DNA of 44,330 nucleotides, taken from Xenococcaceae cyanobacterium MO_188.B32. GTDB lineage: Bacteria > Cyanobacteriota > Cyanobacteriia > Cyanobacteriales > Xenococcaceae. Shown here piece after piece: positions 18,345 to 27,775 of this stretch (the stretch's first letter is position 1; the number at the start of each line of letters is the position of its first letter). The stretch lies in assembly GCA_030065635.1 (NCBI GenBank), contig JASJDJ010000048.1:1-44330 (forward strand). Direction: 5' to 3'. Under the pieces are notes generated by a model. That model saw only the letters and a list, made by a program, of their open reading frames with translations. It was not told the DNA's origin and ran no database searches. The position numbers and the translations under genes were made by a program.

Positions 18345-18479
18345 TTAAGATTTTAGCAAAACACGAGTCTCTTGAATTTTAATATTGAGGGCTTCTGCTA
18401 CTGCTGCTATGCGCTGAAATCCAGCCGAACTATATCGATTAGCCTCATCTCGTTGAACTTGCTGCTCCTTGACCCCCAT
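18345..18479 (-). pseudogene. C-terminal fragment of an XRE/HigA-like antitoxin
   Basis: The minus strand encodes about 44 residues, GVKEQQVQRDEANRYSSAG then FQRIAAVAEALNIK, ending TAA. This is the second half of a helix-turn-helix domain of the kind in XRE/HigA antitoxins (LGVKEQQIQRYEAxRYxSAS...I..VA.AL). The N-terminal half of the helix-turn-helix is missing. The closing ~45 bases recur at about 18836-18873. Confidence 0.65.
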
Positions 18480-18542
18480 TTAATTTTTATAATAAATAAG
18501 ATGAATATGAATTAAGTAAGCTTTGATAAGCGATAAATAAAG

Positions 18543-18833
18543 ATGAACACAAAATTGATTGATTCTCTAGTACAGATAATCAATTCCCTGACAACAGAAG
18601 AGAGAATAAATCTCGAACAAAAGCTGCACGTTCAAAATTTATCTACGGAAATAGATCAATCTAACCTCCAAGAAGAACCCTTTGTGGGTATGTGGAAAGA
18701 ACGAGAGGATATGGAGGATAGTAGTCAGTGGGTACGTCAGATAAGATTAAGCATCGTAGCCATTTTCAATAATATTTCCTACCAGATTCCTACCACTTAT
18801 CAGTCCAATTTTTGTTTAATTAAAAATATTTGA
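18543..18833 (+). pseudogene. Antitoxin-like N-terminal part with a replaced tail, no toxin following
   Basis: A 96-residue frame. The first ~68 residues (MNTKLIDSLVQIINSLTTEE ... PFVGMWKEREDMEDSSQWVR) look like small cyanobacterial antitoxins that pair with PIN-domain VapC toxins. The last ~25 residues are encoded by the repeated segment described below (18786-18873) and look like read-through. No toxin gene follows before fhaC. I therefore regard it as a truncated, orphaned antitoxin. The name rests on general resemblance, not a defined family. Confidence 0.5.
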
Positions 18834-18873
18834 AAGTTAGATTTTAGCAAAATATGAGTCTCTTGAATTTGAG
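18786..18873. repeat. Second copy of the XRE-antitoxin 3' segment
   Basis: This stretch (AATTTTTGTTTAATTAAAA, an AT-rich linker, ATTTTAGCAAAA, GAGTCTCTTGAATTT, GAGGG) closely repeats 18313-18393. On the minus strand it again encodes IQET-ILLKS, the end of the XRE-like antitoxin. The two copies flank the truncated antitoxin gene, as expected after a partial duplication or a recombination between TA loci. Confidence 0.65.
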
Positions 18874-18971
18874 GGAAAATTTTCTTTGTAGTATTTATTC
18901 TTGACACAAAATATTTGACATATTCCCATATGGGTATTATCTTAAAACTCTCGTTTCCTATTTTTTAACAG

Positions 18972-20804
18972 TTGAGTACTGTATCAAGCAAATTATTGTT
19001 ACAAGAGCCGTCAAGTTCGCTATTCATGGCATTATTTTTGACCTGTTTCTGTATGATTTCTTCCTCTGCTGTTGCTCAAATCATTCCAAATAAGACAACA
19101 GCCCAGAGATTCAATCCAGATAAGAGAGAAACTATACCTCCTCAAGACATTACCCCGCCTAATCCTATTCCTCCCTTCCCACCAACTCTTCCTTCCTCCC
19201 CAGCACAACCAGAAGAACTACTTCCCCCACCTATAACTCCAGAACAACTTCCTGACAAAACCATTGAAGAAACCATTACTGTCACCGAATTTATCTTTAC
19301 TGGCAATACTGCCTTCAGCCAAGCAGAATTAGCACCCGCGACCGCCAACCTTAGGGATCGACCGTTACCCCTTTCCAGATTATTGCAGATCGCTGTCGAT
19401 GTAGCTCAAATCTACGCCGATCGAGGTTACGTTACCTCTGGTGCTGTGGTTTCTATTCCGCAAGCAACGCGACAAAAGCAACAAGGAATTGTCGAGATTC
19501 AAATTATTGAAGGAGAATTAGAAGAGGTTCAAATTTTTTCCGCACCAGGAAGTTCCTCGCGCCTCAATCGGAATTATATTCGCGATCGCTTAAAATTAGC
19601 CAGTAGCAAGCCTTTAAATTTAAACCGTCTCCAAAAAGCCTTACAATTACTACAAATAAATCCTTTAATTGACAATGTTTCAGCCACTCTGGCTGCTAGT
19701 TCGACTCCTGGTGGCAGTATTTTGGAAGTCACAGTAACAGAAGCCGACACCTTTACTTCAGAAATTGTGTTAGCTAACGATCGCACTCCCAGTGTCGGGA
19801 GTTTTCGCCGAGGAGTGGGTATTACTGAAGCTAATCTTTTTGGATTGGGAGATGAAATTAGGTTAGCTTACAACAATACGGATGGCAAAGATGAGATCGA
19901 TGTTGCCTACCAAATACCTTGGAATCCTCGCAATGGTACTATTGGCTTTACCTACAACCACAGTGCCAATGAAATAATTGAGCCTCCCTTTGATGATTTT
20001 GATATTAAATCTAACTCAAACACCTTTGAATTAACCCTGCGTCAGCCAGTAATCCAAACTATCGAACAACAGAACTACCATGACTTTGTCCTGGGCTTAA
20101 CTAGCTCCCTCAGAGATAGTGAATCCTCAGTTTCTAATATGCCCTTTCCCCTTTCTCCTGGTGCTAATGAAAAAGGAGAAACTCACGTCTTTGCCCTACG
20201 CTTTTTTCAAGAATACACCCAACGAAACCCTCGCTCAGTATTTGCTCTGCGTTCCCAATTTAACTTTGGACTAGATGCTTTGGACTCCACAGTTAATGAA
20301 CAGATAGAGGGAGTAGATAGAATTCCTGACAGTCGCTTTTTCGCTTGGCGGTTTCAGGGTCAATATGTGCGGTTATTGGGCAGAAATAGTTTATTTTTAG
20401 TGCGTACTAACGGGCAAATAGCAGACCAGAGATTGCTTTCTTCCGAACAGTTTTCTTTAGGAGGTTTAGGGAGCGTCAGGGGATATCGTCAGGATCGACT
20501 GTTAACAGACAATGGTATTTTTCTCTCCGCAGAGGTACAATTACCCATTTTTCGAGTTTTTAAGGATACAGGGGTAGTCCAGCTTATTCCCTTTATTGAC
20601 TATGGCACAACCTGGAATAGTTCGGGAATCGACAACCCCGACGAGCGGACTCTTTCTTCGCTGGGATTGGGTCTGCAATGGCGACAGGGCAGTAATTTCA
20701 ATGCCCGTTTGGATTGGGGTATTCCTTTAGTAGATGTAGATTCGAGGGAGAGGACATGGCAAGAAAATGGCATTCATTTTACAATGCGGTGGGTTCTGTT
20801 TTAA
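18972..20804 (+). CDS. ShlB/FhaC/HecB-type outer-membrane transporter (TpsB)
   Basis: A two-partner-secretion/Omp85-superfamily outer-membrane protein. The order is an N-terminal export signal, a proline-rich linker (about residues 55-90), two POTRA domains (TVTEFIFTGNTAFSQAEL near 97-115; GIVEIQIIEGELEEVQIF near 170), then a ~330-residue C-terminal beta-barrel with the VRGYRQ motif (SLGGLGSVRGYRQD) that anchors barrel loop L6. The barrel ends in aromatic HFTMRWVLF. The listed start is TTG; an in-frame ATG at 19026 gives MALFLTCFCMISSSAVAQ as signal. It overlaps the next gene by 49 bases. No TpsA exoprotein (haemagglutinin/filamentous type) is encoded in the window, so the client is unknown. 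Confidence 0.9.
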   Translation: MSTVSSKLLLQEPSSSLFMALFLTCFCMISSSAVAQIIPNKTTAQRFNPDKRETIPPQDITPPNPIPPFPPTLPSSPAQPEELLPPPITPEQLPDKTIEETITVTEFIFTGNTAFSQAELAPATANLRDRPLPLSRLLQIAVDVAQIYADRGYVTSGAVVSIPQATRQKQQGIVEIQIIEGELEEVQIFSAPGSSSRLNRNYIRDRLKLASSKPLNLNRLQKALQLLQINPLIDNVSATLAASSTPGGSILEVTVTEADTFTSEIVLANDRTPSVGSFRRGVGITEANLFGLGDEIRLAYNNTDGKDEIDVAYQIPWNPRNGTIGFTYNHSANEIIEPPFDDFDIKSNSNTFELTLRQPVIQTIEQQNYHDFVLGLTSSLRDSESSVSNMPFPLSPGANEKGETHVFALRFFQEYTQRNPRSVFALRSQFNFGLDALDSTVNEQIEGVDRIPDSRFFAWRFQGQYVRLLGRNSLFLVRTNGQIADQRLLSSEQFSLGGLGSVRGYRQDRLLTDNGIFLSAEVQLPIFRVFKDTGVVQLIPFIDYGTTWNSSGIDNPDERTLSSLGLGLQWRQGSNFNARLDWGIPLVDVDSRERTWQENGIHFTMRWVLF

Positions 20805-23503
20805 AAGGATTTGGTTGTTGGCTAAGAAAAAACTGCCAGAGATATTTGGTTTTATTTGTGTTGGGTATCTTTCTAACCACAGGATTAACACCAGTCCTAT
20901 CTCAAGTACCAACAGATAATGCCCGACAGCTAGTACAACAGGGAGAAAATAATTATCGTGCGGGGGATTTTGTTTCCGCCGTCAATTACCTGGAAGAAGC
21001 TATAAAACTGTTTGAAAACCAAAAAGATTGGCAAAATCTGGCCATAACTCTGACTAATTTAGGTCGCTTGCAGTTGAGCTTGGGTAAGCCAGAATTAGCT
21101 TTAGAAAACTGGCAAAAAGCTACCAGTATTTCTGAACGACAATTAAATAATCGGCCAGGAAAAATTCGCAATCAAATTTATCAGGCAGAAGCCCTACAAA
21201 AATTAGGACTCTATAACCGCGCCTGTAATCAGTTGCAGTCGGCTCTAGAACTAGATAGCAATACTTGTGAAGATTTAACAGTTGAGACTTTAAAAACAGC
21301 AATTGAGATGGTTTCGCCAATACAAATAAACGGTTGGCGTAGTCTTGGTAATGTTTTGCGCTTGCTGGGTAAGTTAGAAGAATCGGAGTTAGTCTTACAC
21401 ACAGTAGCTCAAAGCTCTTCCGATACAGACCCCGCAGCTACCAGAGTCAGTCTGGGTAATACCTTAAGAGCTAGGGGAAATATCATCCGCGATCGCCAAT
21501 CTTCCCCTAAATACGACTATCTCCCTTGGCGTTGTGAAGTTATCGAACCTGAATCTAGCAAATTTCCTCAAGAAGCTAGGGATTTCCATCAGCAAGCCCA
21601 ACAACAATACTCAGAGGCGATCGCTGAATCTAACCTAGGAAACACAAGAATCTCAGCTCAACTCAATCTTCTAGACCTAATTCTAGAAACAACTCCTACC
21701 AATTCTAAACAAACAACATTAGTCAATAACTTACTATCTGAGATCGATTTTTCTAACTTATCCATCAACAAAGCAACAATTTATGCTCAAATTAACTTGG
21801 CTAAAAGTCAAGCTTGTCTAGCTGGACGACTCCATAGCTCTCCTGACTGGCAAAAGATTAGACAAATCCTGATTCAAGCTCAACAAAATGCCCAATCTAT
21901 CTCGAATGTACATTTAGAATCTTATGCTCTCGGTAATTTAGGTAGATTGTACGAATATCGTGCTTGGTGGCTGGATAATTTGAGTTCGGAGTATTTTGCG
22001 GAAAAACATCAAGAGTTAGAACAGCAGCAACCATCTCAAATATGTCAAACAGCCCAGGATTGTCGTCAAGAGGCGATTAAATTAACATCTACTGCTCTAT
22101 TACTCGCTCAATCCGATGCAACACCCCAAATCGCCTATCAATGGCAATGGCAGCTAGGTAGATTGTGGGCTACTGAAGGAAACAGACAAAAAGCGATCGC
22201 TTTTTACGAAGCAGCAACCAAAACCTTAGAATCTGTTCGGAGCGATTTAATTAACCTCGATTCAGATGTGCAGTTTTCTTTCCGTGATGATGTGGAACCT
22301 CTATACCGTCAGTTAATCGATCTACTTTTAACTACAGGTGCTACTTCTGAGGCTGATACTCAGGATTTTCCTACTCAGGCTTTAGAGATTATTGATTTTC
22401 TCCGTCTCTCGGAATTAGAAAATTTCTTGCAATGTTCCCTAGCTCCCGAACTGCAAGTGGAAACAGTGGTGGGAGAAATAGACCCCCAAGCAGCATTTAT
22501 CTATCCTTTAATTCTTTCAGATCGTTTGGAAATTATTTTCAAACTACCCCAACAGCCCCTCGCTCACCGAGCAACGTTCATCCAGCATACAGAAGTTGAA
22601 GCGACAGTTGAAAAACTTCAAAGCTATTTAAAACAATCTCGTTTCACAGAAGAAGTCAAACAAGAAGCCCAAAAAGCATATCAATGGATTATTCAACCTA
22701 TCGAACAAGACCTAGAAAAATTAAGACAGAGCGGTCAAGTGAGCACCCTAGTTTTTGTCTTGGACGATACCCTAAGAGACATTCCCCTATCCGTACTCTA
22801 TAACCAGGAAGAATATTTAGTTGAAAAGTATGCCCTAGCAGTAATCCCGAATCGGCAGCTTTTTGACCCCCGCCCCCGACAAAAACGGCTCCAAGTCCTA
22901 ACTGCGGGAGTAAGTGAAGGACAAATAGTTGATGGCATCGAATTTGCAGCTTTACCCTACGTACCCAGCGAACTAGCAGACATTCAGCAATTAGCAGATA
23001 TCAGCACTGAACCACTATTAAATCAAACTTTTACTGAGGGGAAACTAGAACAACAAATTGACTCTGCTTCCTTTCCTATCGTCCACATTGCCACTCACGG
23101 TGAATTTAGTTCTGACCCCGATGAAACTTATATTCTCGTTTGGGGAAAGCGAGTCAAAGTCAGGGATTTAGACCAGATACTTCAGATTAATAACCCCGAC
23201 AGTCCCCAAATAATCGAGTTACTAATTCTCAGTGCTTGCGAAACGGCTCAAGGGAATCGCAGAGCAGCATTGGGATTAGCAGGAATAGCTGCTCAGGCGC
23301 GAGTGCGTACTACCTTAGCTAGTTTGTGGAAAGTTAACGATCTAGCCACTGCTGAATTTATGACTAAGTTTTATGAGGCATTGAGAGATGGAGCAACTGT
23401 AGCCCAAGCCCTTCAACAGACCCAAATTTATTTCTTGAGCGAGCCAGATTTGAGAAGACCTTATTTTTGGGCACCATTTGTCATAGTTGGCAATTGGTTG
23501 TAA
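20756..23503 (+). CDS. Exported TPR-CHAT protein (caspase-like putative protease)
   Basis: 915 residues. ATG 20756 is preceded by GAGGGAGAGGAC. A long basic N-region is followed by a hydrophobic segment and a probable cleavage site (YLVLFVLGIFLTTGL...LSQ), so the bulk should be outside the inner membrane. Residues ~45-500 are TPR repeats (NARQLVQQGENNYRAGDF; AITLTNLGRLQLSLGKPELA). The C-terminal ~300 residues are a CHAT domain, a separase/caspase-like fold, with the catalytic His in IATHGEF (residue 781) and Cys in ILSACETA (residue 828), then the family block AQARVRTTLASLWKVND. It probably cleaves or scaffolds a partner. It is translationally overlapped with the TpsB gene, so the two likely work at the envelope together. 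Confidence 0.9.
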   Translation: MARKWHSFYNAVGSVLKGFGCWLRKNCQRYLVLFVLGIFLTTGLTPVLSQVPTDNARQLVQQGENNYRAGDFVSAVNYLEEAIKLFENQKDWQNLAITLTNLGRLQLSLGKPELALENWQKATSISERQLNNRPGKIRNQIYQAEALQKLGLYNRACNQLQSALELDSNTCEDLTVETLKTAIEMVSPIQINGWRSLGNVLRLLGKLEESELVLHTVAQSSSDTDPAATRVSLGNTLRARGNIIRDRQSSPKYDYLPWRCEVIEPESSKFPQEARDFHQQAQQQYSEAIAESNLGNTRISAQLNLLDLILETTPTNSKQTTLVNNLLSEIDFSNLSINKATIYAQINLAKSQACLAGRLHSSPDWQKIRQILIQAQQNAQSISNVHLESYALGNLGRLYEYRAWWLDNLSSEYFAEKHQELEQQQPSQICQTAQDCRQEAIKLTSTALLLAQSDATPQIAYQWQWQLGRLWATEGNRQKAIAFYEAATKTLESVRSDLINLDSDVQFSFRDDVEPLYRQLIDLLLTTGATSEADTQDFPTQALEIIDFLRLSELENFLQCSLAPELQVETVVGEIDPQAAFIYPLILSDRLEIIFKLPQQPLAHRATFIQHTEVEATVEKLQSYLKQSRFTEEVKQEAQKAYQWIIQPIEQDLEKLRQSGQVSTLVFVLDDTLRDIPLSVLYNQEEYLVEKYALAVIPNRQLFDPRPRQKRLQVLTAGVSEGQIVDGIEFAALPYVPSELADIQQLADISTEPLLNQTFTEGKLEQQIDSASFPIVHIATHGEFSSDPDETYILVWGKRVKVRDLDQILQINNPDSPQIIELLILSACETAQGNRRAALGLAGIAAQARVRTTLASLWKVNDLATAEFMTKFYEALRDGATVAQALQQTQIYFLSEPDLRRPYFWAPFVIVGNWL

Positions 23504-23547
23504 TACAATTATGCTCTAAAATCTGGCTTTAAAGAAGTGTAGCCATC

Positions 23548-24345
23548 TTAACGGGAATGGGGATGGGGACAAATAACAGAGCGATCGCTAACGTCATCTA
23601 AGTTAACTTCATCGCTTTTTAATAGAGTTTGCCAGTAATTTTTTAATTCATTATCCGACCCGTTATTACAATGAAGCAGAGCAGCTTCATGGAAAGCATC
23701 GTACCAGATATGATTTTCGGTATATAAGCTAACTAACTCTGATGGACTCAAAGATTCTGCGTTATATGTCAAGTCATCTAATTCTCTTCGTTGTAAAAAT
23801 CCCTCAATTTGTAAAACATCATTTGCCGAGGTATTTTCTGCCTGACAATTAACAACTAAATACCAACGATACCATTTATTTGACTCTAAAGAATGAGGTA
23901 GAGAAATACTAAAAATTCCTGAATTTTTAGGTAATTCAAGAGGATAACTTTTGGGTTCTAGCTTAGTATCAGTTTTTCGCTCTTCCACCGATAATTCTGC
24001 TGTTAAGGGTGTTTTTCCTTCAAATCTCCCAGATGGGTATGCCACATACACCCATAGGTTTGGAGACTCAGAAGCCGTCAAACCCCAACCATTAGACGGA
24101 AGCAAAGGAGTTAAAGTTATTTTTGAGGTAGAGTCCGCAACAAAACATTCACCCCGACTCGCTCCTCCTTGTCCGCGTCCCACTTTCGGAGCATCTGGTG
24201 GGGGTTTAGGTTGTTTAAAATTGACTGGTAAATATCCCTGAATACTTTGCTGAGATTCAGCCATTTGTGCTGATAGAGCGATCGGTAAAATTGTTAAGTT
24301 AATCAGACTGACAGCTAAAATGTGATTAAATATTTTTTTATTCAT
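23548..24345 (-). CDS. Exported DUF928 protein
   Basis: A secreted protein of 265 residues. The signal peptide is MNKKIFNHILAVSLINLTIL plus a cleavage region near ALSAQMA. The DUF928 body follows, with the FKQPKPPPDAPKVGRGQGGA motif, SRGECF, ITLTPLLPSNGWGLTASESP, an Ig-like beta region and a C-terminal helical part ending in HPHSR. DUF928 proteins are common beside CHASE2/CHAT genes in cyanobacteria; their role is not known. I chose the ATG at 24345 because it overlaps the stop of the CHAT-CHASE2 gene by 8 bases (ATGAATAA), showing translational coupling; the longer frame from 24384 lies inside that gene. It converges on the TPR-CHAT gene with a 44-base gap. Confidence 0.85.
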   Translation of the reverse strand: MNKKIFNHILAVSLINLTILPIALSAQMAESQQSIQGYLPVNFKQPKPPPDAPKVGRGQGGASRGECFVADSTSKITLTPLLPSNGWGLTASESPNLWVYVAYPSGRFEGKTPLTAELSVEERKTDTKLEPKSYPLELPKNSGIFSISLPHSLESNKWYRWYLVVNCQAENTSANDVLQIEGFLQRRELDDLTYNAESLSPSELVSLYTENHIWYDAFHEAALLHCNNGSDNELKNYWQTLLKSDEVNLDDVSDRSVICPHPHSR

Positions 24346-26692
24346 TTGATTTTCGGGCAGATATCTTGGTGGTGCAACTGGCAAGCGCGATCGCCATAGT
24401 TGAAGAAATTAAGGGCATCCAACCACCTTTAAGGAGTAAAAGATAACTCACTCCTAAATTACAGCCTAGTACTAGTACAGTTGTAAATGCTATCCTCGTC
24501 CGAATCGACTTATTTATTACGATAGGGAGCGAACACCACACCCAAATCCATAAAATTTCTCCCCACCAAGGTAAAAGCCATAGTAGAGGTCGCCCATCCA
24601 AGACGGCACTTATTAACTGACTGACCATGTGCGCTTGAATAAATACTCCTGGTACTTTTGAGTCGGCAATTGGCTGAGTTTCACTGTCAGGGGTGAGCCA
24701 GTAATCGTTACTAGTTGTAAAGGGAGCAGCAATACCAATCAAAACAATGCGGTCTTTGAGTTGTGGTACAAGACTAGGAGAAATTCTATCTTCAATAATG
24801 TCTCCTACTGTAACTGTGGTAGCAATTTCTAAAGGGGAATCTAAGGAGCGGTAATTTAAGAGAATTTGTCGTCCACGAGTATCCGTATTGCGATCGCTAC
24901 TGAGGTAGGTATCTAATTCTCGTAGAACAACTCCGCCAATTTTTAATTCTCCTGTGGAAGTGTAATCAAATTCAATTCCCTCAGCTTTTTGTAGGTAATC
25001 CAGGGCAACTAGAAGACTCAAGCTATTAACTGCCGTACAGCGATCGCTGGCATCAGAGGGATAACTCATGGCTAAAAGGTGACGGCGAACAATTCGCTCT
25101 GGGTCAACTACAAAATCGGCAAAGCCTATTTGATTAGGAGAAATCTCTGGTGGAGGAGCGATACCTAACTTGTCTCCGTCTTGGGGAGACCTAACCTTAC
25201 AGACTCCAAAAAGGTTGTTTTGTCCCAGATAAGTTATTAGTTCTGAATCAGTCGTTGCCACTGGAACATCCCGATAAATATCCAATCCAATGGTTGTGGG
25301 TTGATATTGCTGGAGTTTTTTTAGGAGTATAGTTAGAGTATTATCTGAGAGTGAAGCTTTACCTAAAGGCTTGACTGGCTGTTTTTTAAGATCTTCTGGG
25401 GTAGCGATTACCATTAAAATTCTGGGGTCAGGTCCCTCATAAGGGCGCATTCGCAGTAGAAGATCGAAAGTTTTCAGTTCCCACCCCTGTAAAATACCTA
25501 GCAGTCGCATTCCTACGATTAAGATGGTTGTCAAAAAACTTATAGCTATGGGAGAAGCTAGGTTTTGTTTCGTTACTCCTGCGCTACTATTGAGTTGACT
25601 CCAACTAGGAGGTTCAACGGCTGGGTGTTGGCAAATGACTGGCAACCAACTAGCTGCGGGAAATTCTCCTTCCAATCCTCTGAGTTGTTCTCTCGCCTGT
25701 CTTACGGCTACCTGAAAATCTTCTCCAGAAGCAAAAGCGCGCAAAAAATACTTTAAAAACCATTGTGCTACTCGATCGGCTACTGGTTCTCGCATCACAA
25801 TTGCTACTGGTAGGGGAACTGCCTTTGCTGCCAGTTCTCGCACTAAACCCAAACCATCGCAAGAATTGAAAATAGCTAATTGCAATCCCCGTGCTACAGA
25901 CCGCTTGAGAGCTTCTTCTAGCTCTCCCATGGTCAAACTATTATGTTCGGTATTTTGATTGATATAAATTCTTCCCGTCTGACCATCATCTTCGCTCTGG
26001 CTGTGTCCCGCAAAAAAGAGAAGATCCCAACCTTGTTCCCAGAGTCGGTCGTTTAGTTCTTGTCTCTCTGGCTGATTTAATAGGAGTAATTCGACATTGG
26101 GTAACTTTTTGAGGTATTTTTCATCTTCTTGAACCCTAATTCCCTTACTGTTGCCTAAAATTACCAAAATTCTAATCTTTTCTTGTTTTCTGGCTAATTT
26201 TATTTGTGGTGGCGGATATTCCGTAACACTCAGGGTAACTTCTGCTTGGGGATAATCTTCTTTAACTAACCGCCAGCGATGCCAGGGTAACTGCCAAATA
26301 TCGCGATCGTTACTTTGAATAATTATTCTAATTGAATCTTGAGCATTAAGTTGAGTTCTTAGCTGCTGTTCTATATTGTTAAATCCCAGATTACCCAGCC
26401 AACGATCGAGACTTTGTTCTAATTTCTGGCAAATACTACTATATTCATCCTCAGAAAAATGGGTAATACTAGCTTCTTCAATTTCAATAGAGCGGTTGCG
26501 ATCGCTATAATGATTTATAGCTTTATATAATATCTGCCAGGAACGATAAAGTTCTGGTAGTTCTGGGGCAGGTGGTAAGCTTCCAGTTACTTGCATCCAA
26601 AGATTTCCCGTTTCCCCTAGCTGCATAGTTATGGTCGGAAAACCTGACTGGAAATTTCCCGTGCCGAAATTGAGAATGACAAGTTTAGTCAT
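24338..26692 (-). CDS. CHAT-CHASE2 membrane protein
   Basis: 784 residues. The N-terminal part (to about residue 365) is a CHAT domain with His230 (FFAGHSQ) and Cys278 (NSCDGLG). A transmembrane helix (about 385-405) leads into a CHASE2 extracytoplasmic sensor domain (ELKTFDLLLRMRPYEGPDPR ... TIGLDIYRDVPV ... IVLIGIAA ... VPGVFIQAHMVSQLI). Three C-terminal membrane helices (around 700-775) close the protein. CHASE2 usually senses an unknown signal and feeds a kinase or cyclase; here the output is a putative cysteine protease on the cytoplasmic side. It starts 4 bases after the DUF1822 gene ends and overlaps DUF928, so the three form one operon. Confidence 0.9.
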   Translation of the reverse strand: MTKLVILNFGTGNFQSGFPTITMQLGETGNLWMQVTGSLPPAPELPELYRSWQILYKAINHYSDRNRSIEIEEASITHFSEDEYSSICQKLEQSLDRWLGNLGFNNIEQQLRTQLNAQDSIRIIIQSNDRDIWQLPWHRWRLVKEDYPQAEVTLSVTEYPPPQIKLARKQEKIRILVILGNSKGIRVQEDEKYLKKLPNVELLLLNQPERQELNDRLWEQGWDLLFFAGHSQSEDDGQTGRIYINQNTEHNSLTMGELEEALKRSVARGLQLAIFNSCDGLGLVRELAAKAVPLPVAIVMREPVADRVAQWFLKYFLRAFASGEDFQVAVRQAREQLRGLEGEFPAASWLPVICQHPAVEPPSWSQLNSSAGVTKQNLASPIAISFLTTILIVGMRLLGILQGWELKTFDLLLRMRPYEGPDPRILMVIATPEDLKKQPVKPLGKASLSDNTLTILLKKLQQYQPTTIGLDIYRDVPVATTDSELITYLGQNNLFGVCKVRSPQDGDKLGIAPPPEISPNQIGFADFVVDPERIVRRHLLAMSYPSDASDRCTAVNSLSLLVALDYLQKAEGIEFDYTSTGELKIGGVVLRELDTYLSSDRNTDTRGRQILLNYRSLDSPLEIATTVTVGDIIEDRISPSLVPQLKDRIVLIGIAAPFTTSNDYWLTPDSETQPIADSKVPGVFIQAHMVSQLISAVLDGRPLLWLLPWWGEILWIWVWCSLPIVINKSIRTRIAFTTVLVLGCNLGVSYLLLLKGGWMPLISSTMAIALASCTTKISARKSNE

Positions 26693-26696
26693 AATT

Positions 26697-27761
26697 TTAA
26701 AAACTGAAAGTTTCCGTTAGGCTAAAATCCCCCAGGGTTATTTGTAACTGGAAATTGGTATCTCGAAGAACTTTAAACGGTTTCAGTTGCATCCCTCTAT
26801 CCTGATTTCTGGCAACAACTTCCTGAAGCGTTTCTCCCGATTCAGCCAGTAAAGCTAGCTTAAGATTGGCTGGGAGATAATCTTCCCCAGCTACAGGATA
26901 CATTTGAACTATAAGACGCAGTTTCTGCTCGGACTCTTGAGTCAAAGCCAAGAGTAAAACTACAGTTTGAGAACCTAGTTGCACTCCCAGATCGATTAAC
27001 TTAGCTCGCATTAGTTCACACTCAGGCAACAAATTATCAACTCTTGTCAGACTACGAAAAGCCCCCGCACTTTGTAGTTCCATCCTTTCCGAACCCGATA
27101 AATCTGACCAAATCTGCCTGCTAGTATCCACAATTTGCTCTAACCATCCAGGTAAATTAGGCGATCGCTGTTCTGATTCTGGGGAAGTAGTCGATTCTGG
27201 TTCGAGAGGAAAAATTGTTTCTATTTCCTGCCATGCTGGGGGAAAAATGTTGTTAAACCATTGACTTAATGCAACTTGGGGTTGAGTTAGGGATTCTAAA
27301 TGTTTGAGTAAGTTAGTAAGAGGTTGCAACTCTTCCAACAGCAATTCACCATTCCTCGCTGTGGGAGAAAAACCTAATAAGGTGGCTTTTTTTCGCGACC
27401 TATCTATCTCAACTGCTACATAGCCAATACGATCCTCCCATACTTCTGGAGGCAGGGGATAAATACTCCTGTTTGCTGAATTGGGTAACAAAGGACGACA
27501 TTCGAGTTTCCCCAATCCTTTTATCATTAAGTCCGCTACATCCTCACACAAGCGCACCACTGGATTCCAGCTATCGCTATTCTCAGGCTCGGTTTCTATG
27601 TCCATTAACTCTAAATAATCATGTACCGCCCAAACCGCTAGAGTATTAAGGCGAACTTGTTCTTGTTGTCGAGCATGGGGTTGTTGAGAGGCGAATTGTT
27701 CGGCAGTTGCCGAAGCCCTCCTCGTAATCGGTATTTCTAGAGATTTTTGTTGTAGTATCAC
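26697..27761 (-). CDS. DUF1822 family protein
   Basis: A cytoplasmic protein of about 354 residues. Recognisable DUF1822 features are the helical N-terminal segment (ASATAEQFASQQ...VRLNTLAVWAVHDYL) and a later region on WRP-like strands (RIGYVAVEIDRS; ATLLGFSP). Near the C-terminus is LPANLKLALLAESGETLQEV. I place the start at GTG 27761 with AAGGAAGG just upstream and 14 bases after the preceding gene; the open frame extends further to 27827, but that part overlaps the sigma-like gene. The function is unknown. Its constant neighbours (sigma-like protein, CHASE2/CHAT, DUF928) suggest an adaptor in the same signalling pathway. Confidence 0.8.
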   Translation of the reverse strand: MILQQKSLEIPITRRASATAEQFASQQPHARQQEQVRLNTLAVWAVHDYLELMDIETEPENSDSWNPVVRLCEDVADLMIKGLGKLECRPLLPNSANRSIYPLPPEVWEDRIGYVAVEIDRSRKKATLLGFSPTARNGELLLEELQPLTNLLKHLESLTQPQVALSQWFNNIFPPAWQEIETIFPLEPESTTSPESEQRSPNLPGWLEQIVDTSRQIWSDLSGSERMELQSAGAFRSLTRVDNLLPECELMRAKLIDLGVQLGSQTVVLLLALTQESEQKLRLIVQMYPVAGEDYLPANLKLALLAESGETLQEVVARNQDRGMQLKPFKVLRDTNFQLQITLGDFSLTETFSF

Positions 27762-27775
27762 GATCGCACCTTCCT

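Noticed and set aside
20756-23503. Type III-E CRISPR (Craspase) component
   Set aside because: Although it is a TPR-CHAT protein, no gRAMP/Cas7-11, crRNA array or Cas1 is nearby, and the protein carries an export signal.
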